Origin: JAZUOT01 sp045604805
GTDB lineage: Bacteria; Bacillota; Clostridia; Oscillospirales; Acutalibacteraceae
Reading direction: 5' to 3'
NCBI GenBank assembly: GCA_045604805.1
Contig: JAZUOT010000045.1
Location: 1-38,711, forward strand
Length of the DNA stretch: 38,711 nt
Shown: in pieces, positions 7,834-16,434 of the stretch
Layout: every line of letters starts with the position of its first letter
How positions within the stretch are numbered: position 1 is the first letter of the stretch
Program-made: the position numbers and the translations under genes
The notes under the pieces: generated by a model
What the model saw: the letters and a program-made list of their open reading frames with translations, nothing else
What the model was told of the DNA's origin: nothing
Databases searched by the model: none

Positions 7834-9747
7834 TTACACCAGCTCTTTCAATTTTTCATTCCACAGATCATAACTACAGTCACTTGGCATTTTAAAGTCG
7901 CTTCTTGGTGAAAGGCTTACTGTTCCGACTTTAGGCCCGTCTGGCATACAAGAGCGCTTAAACTGTTGCGCAAAAAATCTCTTGTAAAATATTTTCAACC
8001 ATTTTAATATTTCTGTCTTTTCAAAATCTTTTTCAAAGGCATAGCAAGCTAAGCTATATATCTTATCTGGCGAAAAACCAAACCTTAAGATATAATTCAG
8101 AAAAAAATCATGCAGTTCATATGGGCCTATAAGCTCTTCGGTTTTTTGAGTTAAATTGCCATCATCATGTGGCAAAAGCTCTGGACTTATTGGGGTATCT
8201 AATATATCTAAAAGAATTTCAGACAATTCTTTATCTTCACATTTATTTGCTATATATTGTATCAGATGTTTCATAAGTGTCTTAGGAACTGATGCATTGA
8301 CATTATACATAGAAAGATGGTCCCCACCGTAGGTAGCCCATCCCAAAGCCAATTCAGATAAATCACCAGTACCCAAAACTATGCCACCTTCTTTATTTGC
8401 AACATCCATAAGTTCTAATGTTCTCATTCTAGCCTGAGCGTTTTCAAAAACAATATCATGGCGATTAATATCATGGCCAATATCTTTAAAATGCTGCTTT
8501 ACTGAATCTGTAATATCTATCTCTCTGAAGTCGATTTCTAATTTTTCACAAAGTTTTTGAGCGTTATTTCTTGTTCTTTCACTAGTGCCAAAGCAAGGCA
8601 TACTTATTGCTATGATATCAGAAGCTTTTCTACCTAAAATGTCCAATGTATATTTAGCCACCAAAAGGGCAAATGACGAATCCATACCCCCAGATATACC
8701 AATAATTATTTTTTTTGCGTTTGTGTGTAATATCCTTTTTTTCAAACCTTGAGCTTGTATCGCCAAAATAGTATCACAGCGATTTTTCATATTTTCCTTT
8801 TCTTTAGGAATAAATGGAGTTTTATTTATATATCTACTGAGCTTTGTTTTCTCTTGATTTAAAGTAAAATTAATCACTTTATAATCTTCACGCTCACAGA
8901 CAGGAAAAGTTGTATTTCTATTTCTTTCGCCGTTTAAAAGCTGGAGATCTATTTCACTGATAATAGTCTGGTTTTTAAATAGTTTACCTTCCTTCAAAAG
9001 AACACCGTTTTCAAATATCATATTATGCGCAGCAAAAACCATATCCGTAGTAGATTCGCCCTCACCAGCGTCAGCAAAAATATACGCAGAAATAGTTTTG
9101 GCACTTTGAGATTTTATTAACATCTGACGGTAGCTATCTTTTTCAACAAGTTCATTGCTTGCAGATAAATTCAAAATCACAGTTGCTCCAGCTAATGAAT
9201 GCCTTGTTGAGGGAGGAAGAGGTGCCCACACATCCTCACATATTTCGACAGCAATTTTAAGTTCGGGCATATTTTCACAGCTAAATAATATTTTAGTACC
9301 AAATGGATATGTTTTTCCTTTAAATAATACTGTTTGATTTTCGTTATTAGGCTCCTTAAAATGCCTCTTATCGCAAAACTCACTGTGATTTGGTAAAAAA
9401 CTTTTCGGAACAAATCCTAATATTTCTCCATTAAAAACAATTGCTGCACAATTAAAAAGTTTACTTCTATGATATATCGGCAAACCAATTGCTATCAGCA
9501 TATCAAGACCCTTGGTACAACCAACAATGTCCAAAAGTGCATCTGAGGCACTGTCTATTAATTCTCTTTGAAAGAAAAGATCTCCGCAAGTATAGCCTGT
9601 TATGCATAATTCTGGCAAAACTAAAATTTTAACTTTGTTTTGATTCACATCATTTATTATGTTTATAATCTGTTTTGCATTGTATTTGCAATTAGCAACC
9701 TTTATAACAGGAGTGGCTGCTGCAACCTTCAAAAAACCGTGTTTCAA
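7834..9747 (-). CDS. nadE: Glutamine-hydrolysing NAD+ synthetase
   Basis: A 637-residue two-domain enzyme that makes NAD+ from nicotinate adenine dinucleotide, using ammonia channelled from glutamine. The N-terminal nitrilase-like glutaminase carries its triad: E46 (LPELCITGY), K115 (VPKSFLPN) and C170 (EICEDVW). The C-terminal synthetase has the ATP pyrophosphatase loop GISGGMDSS at 350-358 and the GTGDLSELALGWATYGGD motif. Full length for the glutaminase-fused form. The start is a TTG at 9747 with GGGGTG about five bases upstream. It is the last gene of the aromatic operon, 26 bases after chorismate mutase, an association that looks more positional than pathway-based. Confidence 0.95.
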   Translation of the reverse strand: MKHGFLKVAAATPVIKVANCKYNAKQIINIINDVNQNKVKILVLPELCITGYTCGDLFFQRELIDSASDALLDIVGCTKGLDMLIAIGLPIYHRSKLFNCAAIVFNGEILGFVPKSFLPNHSEFCDKRHFKEPNNENQTVLFKGKTYPFGTKILFSCENMPELKIAVEICEDVWAPLPPSTRHSLAGATVILNLSASNELVEKDSYRQMLIKSQSAKTISAYIFADAGEGESTTDMVFAAHNMIFENGVLLKEGKLFKNQTIISEIDLQLLNGERNRNTTFPVCEREDYKVINFTLNQEKTKLSRYINKTPFIPKEKENMKNRCDTILAIQAQGLKKRILHTNAKKIIIGISGGMDSSFALLVAKYTLDILGRKASDIIAISMPCFGTSERTRNNAQKLCEKLEIDFREIDITDSVKQHFKDIGHDINRHDIVFENAQARMRTLELMDVANKEGGIVLGTGDLSELALGWATYGGDHLSMYNVNASVPKTLMKHLIQYIANKCEDKELSEILLDILDTPISPELLPHDDGNLTQKTEELIGPYELHDFFLNYILRFGFSPDKIYSLACYAFEKDFEKTEILKWLKIFYKRFFAQQFKRSCMPDGPKVGTVSLSPRSDFKMPSDCSYDLWNEKLKELV

Positions 9748-9773
9748 AAAAACACCCCATTTGTGTATAAAAT

Positions 9774-10067
9774 TTACTTATCTAAATTAATGATTTTTTC
9801 TTCCACTTCACAAGCCATGTTTATTATGCTGATGTATATATTTTTTAGTATTTCTGGTTCTAATCCATTATTTTGAGCCGTCTCTTGAGCTCTATCTAAA
9901 ACATACTTTATCCTTTTATTTTGAACTACATCTATTTTATTATCCTTCTTGTATCTACCTATATCCTCGATAAGCTTAAATCTTCTAACAAGATTATCCA
10001 ATAAATCCTTATCTATAGCATCAAGCTGAGTTCGTAATTCTTCCAAAGAAAATTTATTATTTTTCAA
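9774..10067 (-). CDS. Monofunctional chorismate mutase (AroQ type)
   Basis: A 97-residue all-helical AroQ-class chorismate mutase, which converts chorismate to prephenate on the way to Phe and Tyr. The pattern LRTQLDAIDKDLLDNLVRRF, then the IGRYKKDNKIDV with its catalytic Lys, the QNKRIKYVLDRA, and the helix with IINMACEVEE fit the family. It starts with TTG at 10067, three bases after the DAHP synthase stop. In many Bacilli this domain is fused to the N-terminus of DAHP synthase; here the two are separate but adjacent and probably coupled, with the order reversed relative to that fusion. Confidence 0.85.
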   Translation of the reverse strand: MKNNKFSLEELRTQLDAIDKDLLDNLVRRFKLIEDIGRYKKDNKIDVVQNKRIKYVLDRAQETAQNNGLEPEILKNIYISIINMACEVEEKIINLDK

Positions 10068-10070
10068 AAC

Positions 10071-10880
10071 TCAAACTAACCTTTCTTCTAGCATATCTAT
10101 CGCATCTAAAAACTTTTCAAATTCATCAAGCGATAATTGTTGGGAATTGTCTGATAAAGCATTTTGAACATCGCTATGGACTTCTACCATAAGTCCATCG
10201 ATACCCATAGCAACAACAGCTTTAGCTACATCTGGCAAAATATCTTTTCTTCCTAAAGAATGACTGAGATCTACTACGACTGGCAGCTTAGTTTCGCGTT
10301 TTAATATAGCTGGACAAGCTATATCTAAAGTATTTCTAGTAGCTGTTTCAAAAGTTCTAATACCTCGCTCGCACATAATTATGTGCCTGTTTCCTTCGCA
10401 AGCCATGTACTCCGCTGCCATTTTGAATTCTTCAACGCTCGCACCCATACCTCTTTTAAGCAAGACAGGATGCCCAGATCTCCCAACTTCTTTTAGTAGC
10501 TCAAAGTTCTGCATATTTCTAGAACCAATTTGCAGAAGATCTACATTATCTATCATAGTCTCTAAGTGGCGCACATCAACTATTTCACTTACGGTAAACA
10601 TAGCATATCTTAACCCTACTTCTTTGAGAATCTCAAGCCCTTTTATCCCTATTCCCTGAAAGTCATAAGGAGAAGTTCTTGGCTTAAACACACCTGCTCT
10701 CAAAAATCTTATCCCAAGCTCATATAATCCTTTAGCAGTCGCATCTAGTACTTCCTCATTTTCTATACAACAAGGCCCAGCTATTATGTGTGGAGCGTGG
10801 GTATGTGTTACAAAATAATCTTCGATCAAATTAAAGTACACATTTGAATCTTTAGAAATTTTCAATATATCTTTAGACAT
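10071..10880 (-). CDS. aroF: 3-deoxy-7-phosphoheptulonate (DAHP) synthase, type I-beta core
   Basis: A 269-residue enzyme that condenses phosphoenolpyruvate and erythrose 4-phosphate, the first step of the shikimate pathway. Motifs include IIAGPCCIEN near residue 33, FKPRTSPYDFQGIG near 65, LKRGMGASVEEFKMAAEY, and VVDLSHSLGRKD with its metal His near 208. Its length covers the barrel only: neither the ferredoxin-like N-terminal domain (Thermotoga type) nor a fused chorismate mutase (Bacillus type) is present, so feedback control, if any, must come from elsewhere, possibly the separate mutase next door. It lies 30 bases after aroC. Symbol aroF is used for the I-beta class; aroA/aroG naming varies. 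Confidence 0.9.
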   Translation of the reverse strand: MSKDILKISKDSNVYFNLIEDYFVTHTHAPHIIAGPCCIENEEVLDATAKGLYELGIRFLRAGVFKPRTSPYDFQGIGIKGLEILKEVGLRYAMFTVSEIVDVRHLETMIDNVDLLQIGSRNMQNFELLKEVGRSGHPVLLKRGMGASVEEFKMAAEYMACEGNRHIIMCERGIRTFETATRNTLDIACPAILKRETKLPVVVDLSHSLGRKDILPDVAKAVVAMGIDGLMVEVHSDVQNALSDNSQQLSLDEFEKFLDAIDMLEERLV

Positions 10881-10910
10881 ATTTTATTTCCCTTTTCTTT
10901 TTATTTTTTC

Positions 10911-11984
10911 TCAACTTATCAAGTCTAGTATTGCTATTGCAGCAGCAGCTTCAACAACTACCGCCGCCCTGGAAACTATGCAAGGATCATGTCTACCCTT
11001 TATAGATATTTCGGTCTGTGTGTGCTTACTCAAATCAACAGTAAGCTGTTTTTTAGCTATCGACGGCGTAGGTTTAAAGCCTACTTTAAAAATTATCGGC
11101 ATACCAGAACTAATCCCACCCAATATTCCACCGTGATTATTGCTTACTGTCTTAACACAGGAATCTTCTAAAATAAAGCTATCGTTGTTTTCGCTGCCTA
11201 GCATAGTGGAAGAAGTAAAACCGCTACCAAATTCTATAGCCTTTATCCCAGGAATCCCAAAAATTATCGAAGAAATCTTACTCTCAATATTATCAAAAAT
11301 AGGATTTCCCACACCGGCAGGGAGTCCAACTATGGCACACTCTACAGCACCACCTACACTGTCTAAATTAGATTTTGCTTTTAGAATTTCACTTTCCATC
11401 TTTTTCTTTATGGAGGCATCTATTGTTGGAAAAGTCTCTATAGACAAGCGTTTTAAAAGGGAACAAGAAATATCGACAGGATCGAAATTGGAATCCTTTA
11501 TATTTCTTATCGAACTTATGTGCGAAGCAATTAATATGCCTCTTTTCTCTAAAATTTGTTTGCACACACTACCAGCAAAAACTAACGGCGCTGTAAGCCT
11601 ACCTGATAAATGTCCCCCACCAAGATGATCCTCGAAACCATTATATCGCATATGGACCGTATAGTCAGCATGGCCAGGCCGAATAAGCAAAAGTTCTTCA
11701 TCATAGTCGCTGTGCCTAAAATTCTCGTTTGCTATTATAGCAGAAAGTGGCGAACCTGTGGTTGTGAAATTCTTAAGTCCTGACAATATCTCAGGATAAT
11801 CTTTCTCTTCCCTTTTACTTTCCAGATCATTTTTTCCAGGAGAACGTCTAGACATTTGCAGTAAAATCTCTTCAAAATCTATTTTTTCTCCTGCCGGAAG
11901 ACCGTCTACTACTACACCTATGGCTTTACCATGGCTTTCGCCAAAAATAGATATTTTTATATTATTTCCCCAAGTCGAGGACAC
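10911..11984 (-). CDS. aroC: Chorismate synthase
   Basis: FMN-dependent lyase converting 5-enolpyruvylshikimate 3-phosphate to chorismate. The N-terminus SSTWGNNIKISIFGESHGKAIGVVVDGLPAG is the family signature; RRSPGK, RPGHADYTVHMRYNG and GGGHLSGRLTA follow, and the C-terminus has SNNHGGILGGISSGMPI and GRHDPCIVSRA. I place the start at GTG 11984 because the mature family N-terminus begins there and GGTGG lies eight bases upstream. A TTG at 11999 and a GTG at 11996 would add four or five residues. The gene overlaps the 3' end of aroA by 23 bases, so the two are coupled. Confidence 0.95.
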   Translation of the reverse strand: MSSTWGNNIKISIFGESHGKAIGVVVDGLPAGEKIDFEEILLQMSRRSPGKNDLESKREEKDYPEILSGLKNFTTTGSPLSAIIANENFRHSDYDEELLLIRPGHADYTVHMRYNGFEDHLGGGHLSGRLTAPLVFAGSVCKQILEKRGILIASHISSIRNIKDSNFDPVDISCSLLKRLSIETFPTIDASIKKKMESEILKAKSNLDSVGGAVECAIVGLPAGVGNPIFDNIESKISSIIFGIPGIKAIEFGSGFTSSTMLGSENNDSFILEDSCVKTVSNNHGGILGGISSGMPIIFKVGFKPTPSIAKKQLTVDLSKHTQTEISIKGRHDPCIVSRAAVVVEAAAAIAILDLIS

Positions 11985-13236
11985 TAGACTTACCACCAAT
12001 CGAATTATAGTCCCTAAAAAAATTAGGATAAGATTTATTTATACTTTGTGCGTCAAGAATTTTTAAGCTATTTTTCAAACGAAGCGCCATAACAGATAAG
12101 GCCATAACCATACGATGATCTTTATGGCTACTTAGCACTCCACCATTGTAACTTTTATTACCATTTATAGCTAGTCCATCTGCAAATTTTTCTATATCTA
12201 CCCCTAGCGACTTTAATTGTAAGTATATAGCCTTTAGTCTATCACATTCTTTGTATTTGAGCCTAGTCGCATTATTTATTTTTGTAGTTCCATTTGCATA
12301 CGCCGCTACTACAGAAAGTATAGGAACTAAATCTGGAATTTGCGATGCGTCTATGTTGATTCCTTGAAGCTTAGATTTTTTTATACATAAGTCAACCGCA
12401 TCCCAGTATATATTAGCTCCAAAATCAGAAAGCAAGTCTAAAATTTTCTTATCTCCTTGCAATGAATTTTTGTTCAAATTTTTAATCCTAATATTACCAT
12501 TTATAGCTGCTGCAGCCATAAAAAAGGCCGCTTGGGACCAATCTCCTTCCACATGGTATTTGCAAGCTTTATATTCTTGCTTCCCTTTAATATAAAAATT
12601 ATTACCTTTTTTCTCAACTTCAACCCCAAAATTTTTCATAACAGCTATAGTCATATCCACATAAGCTTCAGATTCTAACTTTGAAGTGATATTTGTCTCA
12701 CTATCATCGTCTAGCAAAGGAAGGGTCAACAAAAGACCCGAAATAAATTGCGAACTTATATCCCCTCTCAGTGAAAATTTACCAGCCTGAAGCTTACCAG
12801 AAACATCTATAGAATTGTCAGAATTTAGTTTGTAATTTAGACCATTCGATGCCAAGACTTCTAGATAATATTTAATGGGCCTTTTTGCAAGAGATATACT
12901 CCTTTTAAATTTAACATTTATCCCTAGAGCTGAAGCTATTGGTATCAAAAATCTAAGAGTCGATGCACAATCTCCACAATCAATATCTATCTGTTTATTA
13001 GCAAATGCGCCCCTGTGTAATGTCAGTCTATCACCACCTGCGATATTTACATCTACACCTAAATTTTTAACAGCATTTATAGTTGCTAAAACATCATCTG
13101 AAAATACTATAGGATAAATCTCACTTTTTCCACCTGCTAAGGCAGCACAAATTACAGCTCTATGTAAAAAGCTTTTCGACGGTGGGATGCTTATTGAACC
13201 ACTTATACTACTAGGACCCACAGAAATACTACTCAA
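11962..13236 (-). CDS. aroA: 5-enolpyruvylshikimate-3-phosphate synthase
   Basis: A 424-residue EPSP synthase (sixth shikimate step). Motifs: PSKSFLHRA near residue 18 (shikimate and phosphate contacts), DCGDCASTLRFLIPIASALG near 85-105, the RPIKYYLEVL helix near 127, SSQFISGLLL, VEGDWSQAAFFMAAA near 230, and the C-terminal SHKDHRMVMALSVMAL. The canonical NAGTA motif (phosphoenolpyruvate loop) appears as DCAST, a variation often seen in low-GC clostridial enzymes and of interest for inhibitor sensitivity. It begins with TTG at 13236, overlapping the aroB stop by four bases, with GGAGAG eight bases upstream. Confidence 0.93.
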   Translation of the reverse strand: MSSISVGPSSISGSISIPPSKSFLHRAVICAALAGGKSEIYPIVFSDDVLATINAVKNLGVDVNIAGGDRLTLHRGAFANKQIDIDCGDCASTLRFLIPIASALGINVKFKRSISLAKRPIKYYLEVLASNGLNYKLNSDNSIDVSGKLQAGKFSLRGDISSQFISGLLLTLPLLDDDSETNITSKLESEAYVDMTIAVMKNFGVEVEKKGNNFYIKGKQEYKACKYHVEGDWSQAAFFMAAAAINGNIRIKNLNKNSLQGDKKILDLLSDFGANIYWDAVDLCIKKSKLQGINIDASQIPDLVPILSVVAAYANGTTKINNATRLKYKECDRLKAIYLQLKSLGVDIEKFADGLAINGNKSYNGGVLSSHKDHRMVMALSVMALRLKNSLKILDAQSINKSYPNFFRDYNSIGGKSSVLDLGK

Positions 13237-14285
13237 AACACATACTCTCCATTTAGAAAGTTTAAAATCCTATCACTTGAAAGTTTGCAAATAAAGCCTT
13301 TGCCTATTTCTTTTAATAAAATTAAATTTAGCGTATCATTTGAAATTTTCTTATCATTTAAGATAGTTGTGTATATATTTTCCACTGGAAATTCTAATTC
13401 TGTCGGCAAAGAATATTTTTCACACAACTGTCTTAATTCTTTGCTCGTACCTTTTTTTGTCATACCATACTTTTCAGAAAGTCTTGTTATAGTATTCATA
13501 CCTATAGAAACAGCTCCCCCGTGGGACAGCTTTTCGTAGGCTGTATATTTTTCTAAAGCATGCCCTACAGTGTGCCCAAAATTTAGCATCATGCGTTGTG
13601 AAAAATCGAAATTATCTTTTTCAACAAATTCTTTTTTTACCAGCACAGTCTTATGTATTATTTCTTCGAAGTCTTCGCCAAAATTATAATTTTGCAAAGT
13701 AACAAAAAGCTCCTTGTCTGATATGCATGAGGATTTGATCACCTCTGCCATACCAGAATTTATTTCGCACCTTGGCAAGGTACTAAGTACTTCAGGGTCT
13801 ATAAGAACCATATCCGCATGATAAAAAGTCCCAACGGAATTCTTAGAAAAAGCTGTATTTACGGCATTTTTTCCGCCTATGGAAGCATCTATCTGTGCTA
13901 ACAAAGATGTCGGAATTTGTATGAGTTTCATGCCTCTCTTATATGTCGCTGCAACAAAACCTGCTATATCTGTAACAACGCCTCCACCCAGACCTATAAT
14001 AATATCTCTGCGTGCCATATAGTTTTCTGCCAGAATATTATATATCTTTTCTACTGTCTTTAAATTTTTTGACTTTTCCCCCGATTCAAATACAAATGTT
14101 TCTACTTGAAATTTTTCTTTTTCAAATTGTTTTCTGACTATATCAAGATATAAATTTGAAACTTTACTATCACTGATTATTAGAACTTTACACGGTGAAA
14201 TCAGACTAGGGATAAAATTGCCCAGAGAAAAAATCAAGTTAGTGTTGATAAATATTTCAGTTCTGTCTATGTGTAATTTTATCAT
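13233..14285 (-). CDS. aroB: 3-dehydroquinate synthase
   Basis: A 350-residue NAD- and metal-dependent enzyme for the second shikimate step. Recognisable are FESGEKSKNLKTVEKIYNIL (residue ~70), GGGVVTDIAGFVAATYKRG (~100-118), PTSLLAQIDASIGGKNAVN (~130), the metal-binding MLNFGHTVGHALE (~240) and LSHGGAVSIGM. It is the first gene of the aroB-aroA-aroC-aroF-chorismate mutase-nadE run. The start ATG 14285 has AGGA at a rather long spacing. aroD, aroE and aroK are not in the window, so the pathway must be completed from other loci. Confidence 0.95.
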   Translation of the reverse strand: MIKLHIDRTEIFINTNLIFSLGNFIPSLISPCKVLIISDSKVSNLYLDIVRKQFEKEKFQVETFVFESGEKSKNLKTVEKIYNILAENYMARRDIIIGLGGGVVTDIAGFVAATYKRGMKLIQIPTSLLAQIDASIGGKNAVNTAFSKNSVGTFYHADMVLIDPEVLSTLPRCEINSGMAEVIKSSCISDKELFVTLQNYNFGEDFEEIIHKTVLVKKEFVEKDNFDFSQRMMLNFGHTVGHALEKYTAYEKLSHGGAVSIGMNTITRLSEKYGMTKKGTSKELRQLCEKYSLPTELEFPVENIYTTILNDKKISNDTLNLILLKEIGKGFICKLSSDRILNFLNGEYVF

Positions 14286-14360
14286 TTCAGAAAAATCCTT
14301 TTTTAAATTTTTCTAATATTTAAAATAAATTGGTAATATTGGGTAGCTTATATCAAGCTC

Positions 14361-15137
14361 TTAATTTATATCTTTTCTTTTAAACAGCAAACAGCCCAGA
14401 ACAGATAGCCCAAATAATAACGATATGTCTATAATAATCATACGAATCGGATGCCAAACTTCCCAAGAAGAAAGCTGGGCTGCTTGACCACAGGGATTCA
14501 AATCATGAAGTATGCTATTTAAAGCCCTTTGAAAGCCATCGACATATTTGGGATTGAGGATTCCGTCTTTATACTGGGTCTGTACCAATACGGAATTCGT
14601 GCGCATTGCCAAAACAAGCATTATAAAAGCTAATCCCATACAACAAGTGATAGCATTTATTTTATTGCTACATACAAGTGTGATAACAGAAAATAGACAT
14701 CCCGAAACCAGACTCATACCAAGCCCCAAAACAAAGAATCGAATGAAATCAATCCCCTTAATATCATTCTCAAAGAAAAACTGACCAACCCCTGCAGCAA
14801 ATGCAGTTACCACTATATATACAGTGGCACAGGCGGTACAGCAAACTATGATTTGTGAAATCACATAATTGCTGCGATGGTTTGTGCTTAACAATTTATT
14901 TCGGATAAAACCATCGCTGAAATCTGTCCCCACAAAAGCACTTACAAATGCTGACATTGCAAGTCCATACATGCTCATAGGTAAAAAAATAACTCTGCTT
15001 AACGCAACCGTATAGTCCATAGAAGTAGCTTGAATAAACATAAATATTGAAGTCAGGACGAGCATTCCAATCAGCGAAACCCAAAAAGTGAAGTTTTTTC
15101 TAAGTCTAGTGAAATCAGCTCTTAGTATTCTTATCAT
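14361..15137 (-). CDS. ABC-2 type transporter permease
   Basis: A 258-residue membrane protein with six hydrophobic segments in the ABC-2 layout (FWVSLIGMLVLTSIFMFI near residue 18; then five more up to IIDISLLFGLSVLGCLLF at the end). It is the membrane partner of the ATPase encoded immediately upstream; the ATG overlaps the ATPase stop by four bases (ATGA). Similar pairs (BcrAB-like) confer resistance to peptide antibiotics or export lipids, but the substrate cannot be told here. The text contains more GC-rich codons than the surrounding genes, suggesting later acquisition. Confidence 0.8.
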   Translation of the reverse strand: MIRILRADFTRLRKNFTFWVSLIGMLVLTSIFMFIQATSMDYTVALSRVIFLPMSMYGLAMSAFVSAFVGTDFSDGFIRNKLLSTNHRSNYVISQIIVCCTACATVYIVVTAFAAGVGQFFFENDIKGIDFIRFFVLGLGMSLVSGCLFSVITLVCSNKINAITCCMGLAFIMLVLAMRTNSVLVQTQYKDGILNPKYVDGFQRALNSILHDLNPCGQAAQLSSWEVWHPIRMIIIDISLLFGLSVLGCLLFKRKDIN

Positions 15138-16045
15138 TTTTTGTCATCTCCGACCAAGGAAATAAAATAGTTTTCCAGACTTTCATCTTGCTCATACATT
15201 GATAGTATTTCGCAGTTTTCTTTTGCCAGTTTTGTGGCAAACTGCGTTACATTAACCTTTGCGAACACTTCAGCTGTAGTTTCTGATATAATTCTATATT
15301 TCAGCTTCATGGAGTCCATCACTCGAGCCAACACTTTGATATCCGTTACCTCAATACGGGTACTTTTACGGCAAGCGGTTTCCAGTTCTTTGTCAGAAAG
15401 CTCCTTTATCATATGGCCATTGTCAATAATACCATAGTGGGTAGCAAGTCGGGAAAGCTCATCCAAAATGTGGCTGGATATCAGAACGGTGATTTGTCTT
15501 TCACGGTTGAGCTTCAGAATCAACTCTCGCATCTCCACAATACCTTGCGGATCAAGACCGTTTGTCGGCTCATCCAGCACCAGAAAATCCGGAGCACCAG
15601 CAAGGGCAATTGCAACGCCAAGACGCTGTTTCATACCCAGAGAAAAGTTCTTCGCTTTTTTCTTACCGGTGTTATCTAGACCGACCAGCTTGAGCAGCTC
15701 AGAAATCCCATCGTAGGACGGTAGACCAAGAATAAGATACTGTTGTTTAAGATTTTCCTCGGCTGTCATATCCAGATAGATGGATGGTGTTTCCACCACC
15801 ACGCCCATACGACGACGAGATTTAGCAATCGCTTTGTCCTTATTCTCAATGTTATAGAGTGAATAACATCCCTTTGTTGGCTCCTGTAGTCCGCAGATCA
15901 AACGAATCAGGGTAGTTTTACCAGCCCCGTTTTTGCCAACAAAACCATAAATAGCCCCCTTAGGAACATGCATGGTCAGACCACTTAGCGCCTGAAAATT
16001 TTTATATTTTTTTGTCAGACCATTGGTTCGTAAAACATACTCCAT
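15134..16045 (-). CDS. ABC transporter ATP-binding protein (BcrA/CcmA-like)
   Basis: A 303-residue ATPase with Walker A GKNGAGKTT (37-45), signature FSLGMKQRLGVA, Walker B FLVLDEPTNGLDP and switch His in ISSHILDEL, plus a C-terminal extension of about 85 residues as in BcrA-type subunits. I start it at ATG 16045 because AGAAGG lies nine bases upstream; an ATG two codons earlier (16051) would have only three bases of spacing. It forms a two-gene unit with the ABC-2 permease. No two-component regulator lies next to it, although such pairs are often under one. Higher GC and different codon choice than the aro and dac genes point to transfer. Confidence 0.88.
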   Translation of the reverse strand: MEYVLRTNGLTKKYKNFQALSGLTMHVPKGAIYGFVGKNGAGKTTLIRLICGLQEPTKGCYSLYNIENKDKAIAKSRRRMGVVVETPSIYLDMTAEENLKQQYLILGLPSYDGISELLKLVGLDNTGKKKAKNFSLGMKQRLGVAIALAGAPDFLVLDEPTNGLDPQGIVEMRELILKLNRERQITVLISSHILDELSRLATHYGIIDNGHMIKELSDKELETACRKSTRIEVTDIKVLARVMDSMKLKYRIISETTAEVFAKVNVTQFATKLAKENCEILSMYEQDESLENYFISLVGDDKK

Positions 16046-16434
16046 GTACATTTACCTTCTTTGATAACCAAAGTATAAGGATTAAATTACACCTCTAAGG
16101 AACCTATGAATAAAGTGTCATTATTCCGTTTCAGCTGGATAAATTAGCTTTTTTTAGACTTGGGTATAACAAACATTATGGTAGCTTAGGAATTATTTTA
16201 TCCTTTTTATGCTAATTTTTTAAAAAAAAGGGTAGACTTCAGTCTCAAGAGAATATCATTAAACTCATTCTGTCGTTAATTTGAAATTCTCTACTTTGCC
16301 AATCTATTCTCTTCACCAAAAAATCCTATCTGGTACATTCTTTTTTCCTCTTTCAGCCCTTTCATTTGTATTATACAACACATCACTCTTATTTTTTGTT
16401 TTTATTCCACAGTTTTTAGATATGCCCAGTTCTT
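16046..16434. other. 389-bp gap between the ABC transporter and the first carboxypeptidase
   Basis: I find no independent gene here. The part next to the carboxypeptidase (16312-16434, minus strand) stays open in a frame that would extend that protein by 41 residues if one base were added to the A run at 16438-16442; see findings. The part next to the ATPase should hold its promoter: TATACT is present on the minus strand near 16071-16076 but lacks a good -35. An open frame on the plus strand (16281-16502) is very likely an antisense shadow. Confidence 0.4.

Noticed and set aside
16205..16260. Short inverted repeat AGACT/AGTCT with an A-rich tract on one side
   Set aside because: Five-base arms with a two-base loop cannot form a stable hairpin; no terminator called.
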